Origin: Halobacteriovoraceae bacterium
GTDB taxonomy: Bacteria > Bdellovibrionota > Bacteriovoracia > Bacteriovoracales > Bacteriovoracaceae
NCBI GenBank assembly: GCA_002718735.1
Contig: PBFR01000027.1
Location: 1-26,043, forward strand
Direction: 5' to 3'
Length of the DNA stretch: 26,043 nt
In this document: positions 7,310 to 14,015 of the stretch, in pieces
Layout of the letters: every line of letters starts with the position of its first letter
Position numbering within the stretch: position 1 is the stretch's first letter
The notes under the pieces: generated by a model
What the model was told of the DNA's origin: nothing
Database searches by the model: none
What the model saw: only the letters and a program-made list of their open reading frames with translations
Program-made: the position numbers and the translations under genes

Positions 7310-8056
7310 ATGAAAAAATTATTGATTACTTTATCCATAGGAGCCCTTTTAGCATCAACTAATCTATACGCTGGAGCGGAAAGTGGCGGAGGCGGGGGAG
7401 TGGTGTTCCTAGGTGAGACACCTGTATTAATGGATTATTTTACAATATTAGATGATGCTAACAATATACCAAGTAGTGATAAAGGACAGCCTGTATTAAA
7501 AGACTCTTTAGAAGTTCTTATTACTTCTGAAAATGAATCAAATATAAGGTTAAACTTTAAAGCTTTTGACAAGGCTTTTGATGTTTTAGATCGCTGGTCT
7601 TCTAAAAGCTCCGGTATAATTAGCACAATGGTAAGGATAGGGATGGAATCTCCTGTGAAGTGGAGTTTTGTGGATCACCAACTTGTTGCACCTCCATTCT
7701 TCATTCCTAAGGCTATGCCCGAAGGTCTTAAAACAAAAGTTGCGGCTTTTTATAGTAATCAAATGGGTAACACTAAAGTCTCCATAAATAAAACACTTTG
7801 GAACCAACTGACTTTAAACGATCAGACAGGATTACTCATCCACGAGGCACTTAGGCAAACCCAAATTGGTATGAAAAATCAATTTGATGATGAAAGCCTT
7901 CAACGAGCGACGGCCATTTATCTTCTATGCAATCCTTCAGATCGTCTAAACTATTATTTGTTTTATGTCTTATCTAACAATGCCTCTAGTGCCGACTCTA
8001 TTTATGGCCCATTTTATTCATTCATAAAAAATGAGTGCAGGAGGATTGATGGGTAA
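7310..8056 (+). CDS. Exported protein with Gly-rich N terminus and HEALR motif
   Basis: A 248-aa protein of unknown function. A Sec signal (MKKLLITLSIGALLASTNLYA, cleavage near 21) is followed by a glycine run (ESGGGGGVVF, 24-33). The middle (50-170) is a mixed alpha/beta domain without landmarks. Residues 166-190 read LTLNDQTGLLIHEALRQTQIG, with H178-E179 in a helix that resembles the active helix of gluzincin proteases but lacks the second histidine (HEALR instead of HExxH). One late cysteine pair (C207 and C243) could form a disulfide. ATG 7310 follows GTAGGATTAC. The 3' end overlaps the next gene by 8 bases, so the two are coupled and probably work together. Whether it is an enzyme is open. 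Confidence 0.75.
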   Translation: MKKLLITLSIGALLASTNLYAGAESGGGGGVVFLGETPVLMDYFTILDDANNIPSSDKGQPVLKDSLEVLITSENESNIRLNFKAFDKAFDVLDRWSSKSSGIISTMVRIGMESPVKWSFVDHQLVAPPFFIPKAMPEGLKTKVAAFYSNQMGNTKVSINKTLWNQLTLNDQTGLLIHEALRQTQIGMKNQFDDESLQRATAIYLLCNPSDRLNYYLFYVLSNNASSADSIYGPFYSFIKNECRRIDG

Positions 8057-8540
8057 GCTCATATTCTCGATTTTGATTATTTTTTCATCTATTACCTCTG
8101 CCCAAACTCCACCATCTCTAGAAGTAATCGATGGTTATGTTGCAATTGCCCATGCATTGGATGAGGAGAGCCTTCGAGGCGAAGATTCTAAATGGAAATG
8201 TAATTTTTCAATTATGCATAATAATTTAAACGCAAGTGCAATGACTATAGAGCAAGCTACTCAAAGACTGCAATTATTATGTATCAAAAAAGAATGTCAA
8301 AATATTGGATCAAAGGTAAGTGAATCTTCTAAAAAGATCATGCAAATGGAGGCACAGGAGTTACGCCGCCTGTTGGAGTTTGCGCAATACCCATTAGAAG
8401 AAATTGATTTAATTTTAAAACAACGCGACACATTTCACACTCCTAGAGAGGAATTGAACTGTAAGACTGGACCATCAAGTTATAAAATGTTGGCCGTTGA
8501 CTCATGTTTTTCAATCCCTGTGACTTGCATTAAACAATAA
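8049..8540 (+). CDS. Small exported cysteine-containing protein
   Basis: An unrecognised 163-aa protein with a clear Sec signal (MGKLIFSILIIFSSITSAQ, cut after TSA). The mature part is mostly helical with six cysteines (KWKCNF, LLCIKKECQN, ELNCKTG, DSCFSIPVTC). I chose ATG 8049 because AGGAGG lies at 8039-8044, four bases upstream; the in-frame ATG at 8031 would put the signal too far in. The start lies inside the last codons of the 7310-8056 gene (8-base overlap), so translation is coupled. It ends 2 bases from the convergent TIGR02147 regulator gene. Function unknown. Confidence 0.72.
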   Translation: MGKLIFSILIIFSSITSAQTPPSLEVIDGYVAIAHALDEESLRGEDSKWKCNFSIMHNNLNASAMTIEQATQRLQLLCIKKECQNIGSKVSESSKKIMQMEAQELRRLLEFAQYPLEEIDLILKQRDTFHTPREELNCKTGPSSYKMLAVDSCFSIPVTCIKQ

Positions 8541-8542
8541 AA

Positions 8543-9352
8543 TTAAAGTTTAAAAACATCCAATGTGATTGCTACAACTTCTTCTTCAGGGGAGGGTTTA
8601 ATGACCTCTCTTGCCTCTTCAATTGACTTAACAAAAATTTCTTTAACCTTTTCGAAGTCAACTTGGGATAGAGTTACAACAGAAGAAAAGTGCAAATCGT
8701 CGGCTAAACTTTTTTCTACAGACTGTAAGGCCTGACTTCTCCAGTTTATATGATGTGTTCGAATAAAGGTTGAATCGCTGTCTAGATGAATGCGTCTTTT
8801 AGTTAAATGTAGTTTCCCGCCTATGTTTTCAATAAGCCCACTTCTCTCCAGAAAGTTTAAGGCCGACACTACGATAGCCTCGGGAAGGTTTAAACGCGCT
8901 GCTATCTCAGAGGTGGATTGAAATTTCGGTATTGATAGCATTACATGAATAGCCGAGTAGAACCAAGCACTATAGTATTTGTGCTGATCCTTTATATTAA
9001 CGTCTTCAGTCTCCTTAAGTCTCGATTTCAAGTTGAATTGAGCCTTTTTAGCTTCAGCAATTTGTTCTTTAAAAAAATCTCGCAAGTCATCTGTGGAGGC
9101 CCTGGAGAGTTCCACTAATAGGATGAAGTACCTTGATTCCTGCTTATCATGCATAAAAAACTTATTAAGCCGGCATGCCTGCTCCAGTGTGAAATCTGGG
9201 TTATTATTGATGACTTGGGATAGATAGGATTGCTGGCAACGAACGTGCTGGCATAAGCGTGCTCTGTAACTTTTTTCGTGGATTGCTCCTTGTGTAACTT
9301 TTACACTGAGATATTTTTTGTAATCGGTATATTCATAAATAACTTCTCTCAT
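8543..9352 (-). CDS. TIGR02147/DUF4423 family transcriptional regulator
   Basis: A 269-aa cytoplasmic protein of the TIGR02147 family, abundant in Fibrobacteres and Bdellovibrionota and treated as transcriptional regulators. Seen: the N-terminal YTDYKKYLSVKV start, a first helix-turn-helix-like segment (28-60, ending FTLEQACRLNKFF), the middle WFYSAIHVMLSIP (130-142), a winged helix (146-185: STSEIAARLNLPEAIVVSAL, then LERSGLIE and LHLTKRR), the HINWRSQAL block (201-209), and the C-terminal EEVVAITLDVFKL tail typical of the family. Start ATG 9352 has only a weak ribosome site (TGAAATA), with AT-rich promoter-like sequence close by, so a very short leader is possible. It sits between two groups of exported small proteins and may control them; that link is inferred from position only. 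Confidence 0.88.
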   Translation of the reverse strand: MREVIYEYTDYKKYLSVKVTQGAIHEKSYRARLCQHVRCQQSYLSQVINNNPDFTLEQACRLNKFFMHDKQESRYFILLVELSRASTDDLRDFFKEQIAEAKKAQFNLKSRLKETEDVNIKDQHKYYSAWFYSAIHVMLSIPKFQSTSEIAARLNLPEAIVVSALNFLERSGLIENIGGKLHLTKRRIHLDSDSTFIRTHHINWRSQALQSVEKSLADDLHFSSVVTLSQVDFEKVKEIFVKSIEEAREVIKPSPEEEVVAITLDVFKL

Positions 9353-9425
9353 TATTTCAGTATATTACGAGTCTTTTTATTTCACTATAAAATAAAGGAA
9401 TATTTTTTCATAAAATAGATAGATC

Positions 9426-9499
9426 AAATTGCTCGGCTTTTTGGCACAGTCCGAATCGAAGGTAGAGCAATAGTGCTACTGCAATTTAACATAAAGCCG
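9426..9499 (+). promoter_or_regulatory. Structured 5' leader upstream of the 9525 gene
   Basis: Three perfect inverted pairings compete or cross here. AAATTGC (9426-9432) pairs with GCAATTT (9481-9487), CGGCTTT (9434-9440) with AAAGCCG (9493-9499), and TTGCTC (9429-9434) with GAGCAA (9465-9470). The first two cross, giving a pseudoknot-like order; the third excludes the first. The block ends 14 bases before the AAGGAAA ribosome site (9514-9520). No known riboswitch consensus was recognised. Confidence 0.4.
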
Positions 9500-9524
9500 T
9501 GATTGGCAAAAAAAAGGAAAAGTA

Positions 9525-9812
9525 ATGAAGACAATTTTTTTAACCCTAGTTCTTTTATTTTCAGTCCCTTCTTTTAGTGGAACAAAGGTCGTTTCAGTGT
9601 TTGGTACGGGCAGTGATTATTCAAGCTACGCTCCCTTATGTGTAGGTGTTCGGGGTGATTCAAAGAAAGAAGCTAAGTGGGATGCGAAGGTAAAGTGTGC
9701 AGCTGCCAGAGGCCGATACAAGGGAATTGAAGATAGCGATACTGACTGTGAGATGTATGCAAGTGGGGCATGTTATTGTGTTACAAATTTAACTATAGAG
9801 TGTGAATTATAG
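9525..9812 (+). CDS. Small exported six-cysteine protein
   Basis: A 95-aa protein of unknown function. The signal MKTIFLTLVLLFSVPSFS (cut near SFS-G) leads to a ~77-aa mature chain with six cysteines (C39, C58, C75, C83, C85, C93), including a CYC pair near the end. The segment DSKKEAKWDAKVKCAAARG has the alternating Ala/Lys helical character seen in other small exported proteins of this type. The start at 9525 follows AAGGAAAAGT at good spacing, and the leader is unusually structured. It stands alone in its unit: a terminator-like hairpin lies 116 bases after the stop. A compact disulfide-rich secreted effector or envelope protein is possible, without homology support. Confidence 0.72.
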   Translation: MKTIFLTLVLLFSVPSFSGTKVVSVFGTGSDYSSYAPLCVGVRGDSKKEAKWDAKVKCAAARGRYKGIEDSDTDCEMYASGACYCVTNLTIECEL

Positions 9813-9927
9813 TCACGAAGGTATTGTTAGTTGTTCAAAACTATAAGGTTGGACAAGATAATCCATCACTCATTTGAAAAGCATATTGTAAGCAAATCGA
9901 CTCTTATTAACCTAAGGGTCATAGCTC

Positions 9928-9963
9928 TAATGTGGGGAGGTGGAATTTGCCCCACATTATTTG
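9928..9963 (+). terminator. Strong hairpin, probable terminator of the 9525 gene
   Basis: TAATGTGGGG (9928-9937) and CCCCACATTA (9950-9959) form a perfect 10-bp stem with a 12-base loop, followed by TTTG. The T-run is short, so termination may be partial. It lies 116 bases after the six-Cys gene stop. Confidence 0.6.
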
Positions 9964-10082
9964 ACTAGGATTTAACTTAAATTCTGAGAAACCTTGTTGA
10001 ATCCGTAAAAAGGCATAACTCCAGTCTCTACATTCGGCTTGAAATTGATCAAACTTTAAACGGCCTGCCTAAAACTTACACA

Positions 10083-10115
10083 CTTGAATCTTTAAGATAA
10101 TCTCTTAAATTCAAG
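10083..10115. other. Bulged inverted repeat upstream of the 10191 gene
   Basis: CTTGAA..TTTAAG (10083-10096) pairs with CTTAAATTCAAG (10104-10115): two 6-bp stems separated by a 2-base bulge (TC), loop ATAATCT. No T-run follows (GGTTTAGG), so it is not a terminator. It lies 76 bases before the 10191 start and could be an operator or leader element. Confidence 0.4.
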
Positions 10116-10190
10116 GGTTTAGGTGCCATACCATACACTCGGTTATTGGCATCTGCGTTGCATTATATACCTGTACAACAGGAGAGTATA

Positions 10191-11066
10191 ATGAAAGCGT
10201 TTAAAAAGATTACATTCACTATGGCATTTGTTTCAGCGGCCGCAATCTTTGGTTCTGGAAGCTATAATTCAATGGTGATGAAAGATACAGCTTTCATGAA
10301 GTCAGACTCTGGAATTAAGTTTGCCAAAAGATTGGACGAACTGAATGGTAAAGTTGTTGTTGGACGTATGGCCGCATCAACTCCTAAGTGGACTCAGCTT
10401 TCAGACATAAAAGAGGTTGTAGTTAAAGAGCAAACCTTGGAAGCACCAAAGAAAGTTGTAAAAGAGAAAAATATTCAAAAGCAAGAAGAAGTTGCAATAC
10501 ACAATAACGAATATGTTGAGCCAGCTATCACAGGTGACTTGGACATGCAGGTCACAAACGTATTCTTTAAAGAGGCAATTAAAGAAGGTGAGTTTTCTGG
10601 CAGTGCTAAAAGTTATGACGGAGTGGTCGAGGAGATCTACGTAAATATTCCTGGGGCTGCGCCAATTGAAATCAATACTCGTGAAAGAATGGAAGGCAAC
10701 GTCTTTGTTTATGAAGACCCTGCAACAGGTGAAGAAGCTAGAGGAATGTTTTATGAAGTGAAGAAAGGCACTTACATGATCACTCTTACTAATGACTCTC
10801 AGTACGCAGGTCTTAGAATGGAACTAAAAGCTCAAGGCGAGGCTGAAGTTGCATATGAAGAGGGCTATTATGATAGAAACGCTGGATGGACGACGGACTC
10901 ACAAAACTTGGATGATGAATACGCTCAGAATGACTTTGATCAAAATGAGAACTATGATGAGCACGATCAAAACTATGATTCAGGTTACGATGCACAAGAC
11001 GATCAGTACGAATACCAAGACAATGCTGACAAAGAAGGGGAGTTTGGATTTAACTTTCAGGTGTAG
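10191..11066 (+). CDS. Exported protein with acidic Asp/Asn/Gln/Tyr-rich tail
   Basis: An unrecognised 291-aa protein. The hydrophobic N terminus (KKITFTMAFVSAAAIFGSG) is a signal sequence or anchor. A Lys/Glu/Val-rich linker (~75-110) leads to a beta-rich domain (~115-215, GDLDMQVTNVFF..GEFSGSA..EEIYVNIPG..GNVFVYEDPATGEEARGMFY..GTYMITLTND), which looks like an all-beta sandwich. The last ~70 residues are low-complexity and strongly acidic with D/N/Q/Y/E repeats (YDEHDQNYDSGYDAQDDQ), closing with KEGEFGFNFQV. I chose ATG 10191 because AGGAG lies just before it and the signal starts there; an earlier in-frame ATT/TTG extension adds 15 unlikely residues. The gene is alone between a long intergenic region and a convergent gene. 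Surface or periplasmic location is likely; function unknown. Confidence 0.75.
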   Translation: MKAFKKITFTMAFVSAAAIFGSGSYNSMVMKDTAFMKSDSGIKFAKRLDELNGKVVVGRMAASTPKWTQLSDIKEVVVKEQTLEAPKKVVKEKNIQKQEEVAIHNNEYVEPAITGDLDMQVTNVFFKEAIKEGEFSGSAKSYDGVVEEIYVNIPGAAPIEINTRERMEGNVFVYEDPATGEEARGMFYEVKKGTYMITLTNDSQYAGLRMELKAQGEAEVAYEEGYYDRNAGWTTDSQNLDDEYAQNDFDQNENYDEHDQNYDSGYDAQDDQYEYQDNADKEGEFGFNFQV

Positions 11067-11084
11067 AGCTTAAAGCACTACACC
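11060..11084. terminator. Hairpin spanning two convergent stop codons
   Basis: GGTGTAG (11060-11066) pairs with CTACACC (11078-11084), continued by GCT/AGC (11068-11070/11074-11076) after one A-A mismatch, around the loop TAA. It contains the stop of the 10191 gene (TAG) and of the dolichol-kinase-like gene (TAA). Neither strand has a T-run after it, so it is an imperfect bidirectional terminator or an mRNA end structure. Confidence 0.5.
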
Positions 11085-11804
11085 AAAAAAAGCACACAAT
11101 GCCCAGCCTGTGGCGGCAGTAAACAATGGGATAGTTAAATTATCATCGAGCTTCAACGGCAGCATCTCAAATACTGAAGCTAAAAGCGCCAAGAAGAATG
11201 AAATCGAGATGGCCAGGAAACTTGCCGATCCCAATGTCAGTGAAAAGATCCCAAGAGAAATTAAAAAAGTTGATAAAAAGAAAGCTGCAGATCCTTCCAA
11301 GCTTTTATGCTCTACAATTCTTCTTTTTCCAAATCGAATTCCAATAACCGCACTTAAAGGATCCGCAATTGCTAATGTGTAGATAGCAATAAGTGCAAGT
11401 GGCTTAGGAAAGGTAATGATGGTTAAAAGAACAGCAAATACATACGGCACCATTGCAGATTCTTTTAATTGTTCTTCGGCCCTCATAAAAAATCTTGTGA
11501 TTGGTATGAACTTGTTCGCCATTTCAGGGTAGCTGATCCGTATTTGTTCAACAACATAAAGAAGAGAAGCGGCAAAACCTAAGATGTGAATCGCTTGTTG
11601 GTGAGTGAAGGTAAACCAATATAAAGTCGCTATCGCCACACCACAGCCAAGGTGAAAAAACCTTCTTGCAATTTGGAGGTTCTTTCTCGTCGGGAGCTCT
11701 GGTGAAATTGCGTCTAAAGACTCTTCAGAATCTTTGGGCGATTGTTCGTCCATTTTCCAGTCGTAGTTTATCTTTGCCATATCTTTCTTATCGTCTAATT
11801 GCAT
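11070..11804 (-). CDS. Dolichol/phytol-kinase-like membrane protein (SEC59/VTE5 family)
   Basis: A 244-aa multi-pass inner-membrane protein of the COG0170 family (CTP-dependent dolichol, phytol or diacylglycerol kinases; related to CDP-alcohol cytidylyltransferases). After a ~40-residue polar N terminus come about six TM helices. Family motifs seen: RRFFH (47-51), ADPLSAVIGIRFGK (147-160), KSLEGS (167-172) and the late LDDNLTIPL (219-227). The conserved acid and Lys of ADP..K..EGS are present, so it should be active. The lipid substrate cannot be told from sequence; isoprenoid alcohol salvage or DAG phosphorylation are options. No start has a good ribosome site: ATG 11804 (used here) and ATG 11780 are both plausible, the latter with a weak AAGAAAG. 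Confidence 0.85.
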   Translation of the reverse strand: MQLDDKKDMAKINYDWKMDEQSPKDSEESLDAISPELPTRKNLQIARRFFHLGCGVAIATLYWFTFTHQQAIHILGFAASLLYVVEQIRISYPEMANKFIPITRFFMRAEEQLKESAMVPYVFAVLLTIITFPKPLALIAIYTLAIADPLSAVIGIRFGKRRIVEHKSLEGSAAFFLSTFLISLGIFSLTLGSASFLAISISFFLALLASVFEMLPLKLDDNLTIPLFTAATGWALCAFFGVVL

Positions 11805-11856
11805 ATTAAATTTACCAATTCTTCGATGCCTTTATATGAAATATTCAATGTGACGC

Positions 11857-11881
11857 AAAGCTAATTCATTGTAAAGCTAAT
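11857..11881. repeat. 9-bp direct repeat in a divergent promoter region
   Basis: AAAGCTAAT occurs at 11857-11865 and again at 11873-11881, 16 bases apart, in the 91 bases between the minus-strand kinase-like gene and the plus-strand lipoprotein gene. It may be an operator, or chance in AT-rich DNA. Confidence 0.3.
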
Positions 11882-11895
11882 ATTAGGTATGTCTT

Positions 11896-12411
11896 ATGAA
11901 CAAGCTATATACAAAGCTATTGACTCTCTTTTTAGTGGTTTCATGTGGAGACTCAATTGATGCGGATAGAAGGGGTGTAACGCTTCCACTTCCAAGTGAT
12001 GAAATCCAAATGCTTGCAGAATTAGACCAACCAAATCAGGAAAGTAGCCCCAGCGAATTAACTTTGAGCTTTTCAGCTAGACTTGAGATGCCTCAAACCC
12101 TGAGTGTTATAAGAGGAAACTCAGGGGTGGGATTTGCTTCACTAACTGTTAATAATCAAAAGTTTTGCTACCAAGGAAACGCTCTTTCAGAATCCAATAC
12201 TGATGGTGATGAATATTTTTTAAGGTATGAAACACAGGCCTTTCTACAGTGTACGCTTGGTGGTGTGATTAGTTTAAATCCTGTAGTGAGTGTTCAAACA
12301 AGTGATAGAGTTCAATTCCAAATTGAAGAGGGAGGGTGCTCGATTGAGTCCGGCAGCTGTCTTTTCACTAGGGCACAGGCAATCATTGATATATTGGAGA
12401 CATTCCCTTAA
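11896..12411 (+). CDS. Putative lipoprotein
   Basis: A 171-aa protein of unknown function with a lipoprotein signal: MNKLYTKLLTLFLVVSC, lipobox VVSC with Cys17 as the lipidated residue; the +2 residue is Gly (CGDS). The mature chain starts with a flexible Pro/Glu/Ser segment to ~55, then a beta-rich domain (LTLSFSARLEM to the end) with four further cysteines (FCYQG, LQCTL, GGCSIESGSC), likely two disulfides. Start ATG 11896 has only a weak ribosome site (AGGT). Its stop shares the TTAA palindrome with the stop of the convergent acyltransferase gene (4-base overlap). Confidence 0.78.
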   Translation: MNKLYTKLLTLFLVVSCGDSIDADRRGVTLPLPSDEIQMLAELDQPNQESSPSELTLSFSARLEMPQTLSVIRGNSGVGFASLTVNNQKFCYQGNALSESNTDGDEYFLRYETQAFLQCTLGGVISLNPVVSVQTSDRVQFQIEEGGCSIESGSCLFTRAQAIIDILETFP

Positions 12412-13004
12412 AGCGAATTTAGCTTTTGCTCCAGTGCTTGGGAGTCATAGACCTCAAACTCACCAAATCTTATTTCAATCGTACTGAACGGCTTTGGAAA
12501 CTTGGCCTTATTCCAAGACTTTTCAAATATCTTTGCCTTGGTGGGGTAGGCACGTGCAGGTAGGATGGGTACTCCAGTCTTTTGGCTTATTGCTGGAAGT
12601 CCTTCTTTAACTTTATAAATTGGTCCTCTAGGCCCATCTACTGCAATAGCGAAATGATGTCCCTCTTTGACTTTCTTAATTGCTGCCAAAAGTCCTCTGG
12701 CCGCACCTTTAGAAGAGCTACCTCTAACAGTGGTAAAACCTAAATTCTCGGAGATCCCCTTCATGATCTCTCCATCCTTGCTAAGGCTAATCAACACGGC
12801 CATTTTTGCTTTCTGAAAAAAAGGAAGCAAACAAAGTTCGTCTTGATGATAGAAACCTAGAAGAAATTGTTCCTCATTTCTATAGAAGGAGCGTCTAAAC
12901 TTATCTTCTACTTCACTGTTTGGAAAAACCAGTTTGAACCTGCAAGTCCAGCCAAGAAGTTTGATGATAAAAGTTGCTAGGAATACAAGGATTTTATTTT
13001 TCAT
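12408..13004 (-). CDS. DUF374 lysophospholipid acyltransferase family protein
   Basis: A 198-aa inner-membrane-associated acyltransferase of the DUF374/COG2121 family, related to lipid A and phospholipid acyltransferases. The N-terminal hydrophobic helix (ILVFLATFIIKLLGW) is followed by family motifs in order: FYHQDELCLLPFF, LISLSKDGEIM, GFTTVRGSSSKGAARGL, AIAVDGPRGPIYKVKEG, VPILPARA and SWNKAKFPKPFS. The usual WH of the catalytic region is replaced by YH here. I chose ATG 13002-13004; upstream in-frame codons overlap the etfA end and a terminator. That terminator's T-run directly abuts this ATG, so there is no room for a Shine-Dalgarno. Expression must come from readthrough or from a promoter within etfA with unusual initiation. 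Confidence 0.88.
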   Translation of the reverse strand: MKNKILVFLATFIIKLLGWTCRFKLVFPNSEVEDKFRRSFYRNEEQFLLGFYHQDELCLLPFFQKAKMAVLISLSKDGEIMKGISENLGFTTVRGSSSKGAARGLLAAIKKVKEGHHFAIAVDGPRGPIYKVKEGLPAISQKTGVPILPARAYPTKAKIFEKSWNKAKFPKPFSTIEIRFGEFEVYDSQALEQKLNSL

Positions 13005-13033
13005 AAGAAAAAGGGAAGGCCAGGGCCTTCCCT
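13005..13033 (-). terminator. Strong Rho-independent terminator after etfA
   Basis: On the minus strand AGGGAAGGCC (13033-13024) and GGCCTTCCCT (13021-13012) form a 10-bp stem with a minimal loop, then TTTTTCTT (13012-13005). It begins 8 bases after the etfA stop and its T-run touches the ATG of the next minus-strand gene (13004). Confidence 0.9.
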
Positions 13034-13041
13034 GTATTGAA

Positions 13042-14001
13042 TTAGTTTTGAATTTTTTTAAGTTCTTCTGTAAGTATTGGAACAATCTTAAATAAATCAC
13101 CAACGATACCATAGTCAGCTTTGGTAAAGATTGGAGCGTCTGGATCAGTATTGATTGCAACAATAACCTTTGAAGTTCTCATGCCTGCCAAGTGTTGAAT
13201 TGCACCAGAAATACCACAAGCAATATAAAGAGAAGGAGAAACTGTTTTACCAGTCTGTCCAACTTGCATATCTGGACTTGCATATCCTGAATCAACAGCA
13301 GCTCTTGAGGCACCAACTGTAGCTCCAATAACTTCTGCACACTCATGTAGGATGCTAAAGTTTTCAGAGTTTTTCATTGCACGGCCACCAGAGATAATGA
13401 TGTTTGCTTCAGTAAGGTCAGCTTTTTCACTAGCTGAAGCAATGATTTCCTTGATGGCAGCTCTAATATTACCAGCTTCTACTGAAGCATCTGCAGCCTC
13501 GGCTGAACCACCTGCAGGAGTTTCAGGCATTCCCAAAGCATTTGGACGAACACTTACAAAGTGAGGCTTAGGTCCTTGGATTTCAACCTTAGCGAGACAC
13601 TTGCCAGCAAAAAGAGGACGTGTCGCACTGAAATTGTCTCCTTCAAAAATGAAATTTACTACATCTGAAGCAAGACCAGCGTCAAATTGAGTCGCAAGCC
13701 TTGGCATCATATCTTTACCGATGGCAGTTGCACCGCTAAAAACATAATCATAACCTTGAGACTCTATAAAACCTTTTAATGCGTTTGAGTAACCCTCTGC
13801 AGAGTACTTGTCCAGATTGTCACCTTTAAGCTTGTGAACCTTTTTAGCGCCATAGTCACCTAGAACTTTGACTTGTTCACCAGACAGGTCGCCAAAAACA
13901 GCAACATCAACGTCTTGCCCAGCAGCTTTGCCAAGGATTTCAAGAGTTACGGGCTTTACTTTATCTTTACTTACTTCTGAAAATACTAATACTTTTGCCA
14001 T
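13042..14001 (-). CDS. etfA: Electron transfer flavoprotein, alpha subunit
   Basis: The FAD-binding subunit of ETF, which takes electrons from acyl-CoA dehydrogenases and passes them to the membrane quinone pool. It has 319 aa, the normal length. Domain I (1-~185) is the Rossmann-like part (LVFSEVSKDKVKPVTLEILGKA). Domain II carries the FAD signature: SGGRAMKNSENF, VGASRAAVDSG, GQTGKTVSPSLYIACGISGA, and HLAGMRTSKVIVAINTDPDAPIF, all conserved. ATG 14001 follows AAAGGATCTTACA. It lies 14 bases after etfB and is the last gene of the unit before a strong terminator. The acyl-CoA dehydrogenase two genes upstream is its likely electron donor. Confidence 0.98.
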   Translation of the reverse strand: MAKVLVFSEVSKDKVKPVTLEILGKAAGQDVDVAVFGDLSGEQVKVLGDYGAKKVHKLKGDNLDKYSAEGYSNALKGFIESQGYDYVFSGATAIGKDMMPRLATQFDAGLASDVVNFIFEGDNFSATRPLFAGKCLAKVEIQGPKPHFVSVRPNALGMPETPAGGSAEAADASVEAGNIRAAIKEIIASASEKADLTEANIIISGGRAMKNSENFSILHECAEVIGATVGASRAAVDSGYASPDMQVGQTGKTVSPSLYIACGISGAIQHLAGMRTSKVIVAINTDPDAPIFTKADYGIVGDLFKIVPILTEELKKIQN

Positions 14002-14015
14002 TGTAAGATCCTTTC

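Larger units (their letters stand above)
9813..10190. other. Intergenic region, 378 bases, with two hairpins
   Basis: The stretch between the six-Cys protein and the 10191 gene holds no ORF I can support. It contains a terminator-like stem (9928-9959), a bulged 12-bp stem (10083-10115) and the presumed promoter region of the 10191 gene. TTGGCA (10146-10151) and TATATA (10164-10169) are present but spaced only 12 bases apart, so I do not call them as a pair. A small RNA ending at 9959 cannot be excluded. Confidence 0.5.

Noticed and set aside
9461..9470. GGTAGAGCAA with upstream GCTC, like a tRNA D-arm
   Set aside because: The loop between GCTC and GAGC is ~30 bases, and no anticodon arm, T-arm in the right order or acceptor stem follows.
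9431..9510. Possible GEMM (c-di-GMP-I) riboswitch
   Set aside because: A few short stretches are similar (GCACAG, GCTAC), but the conserved core motifs and their order are missing.
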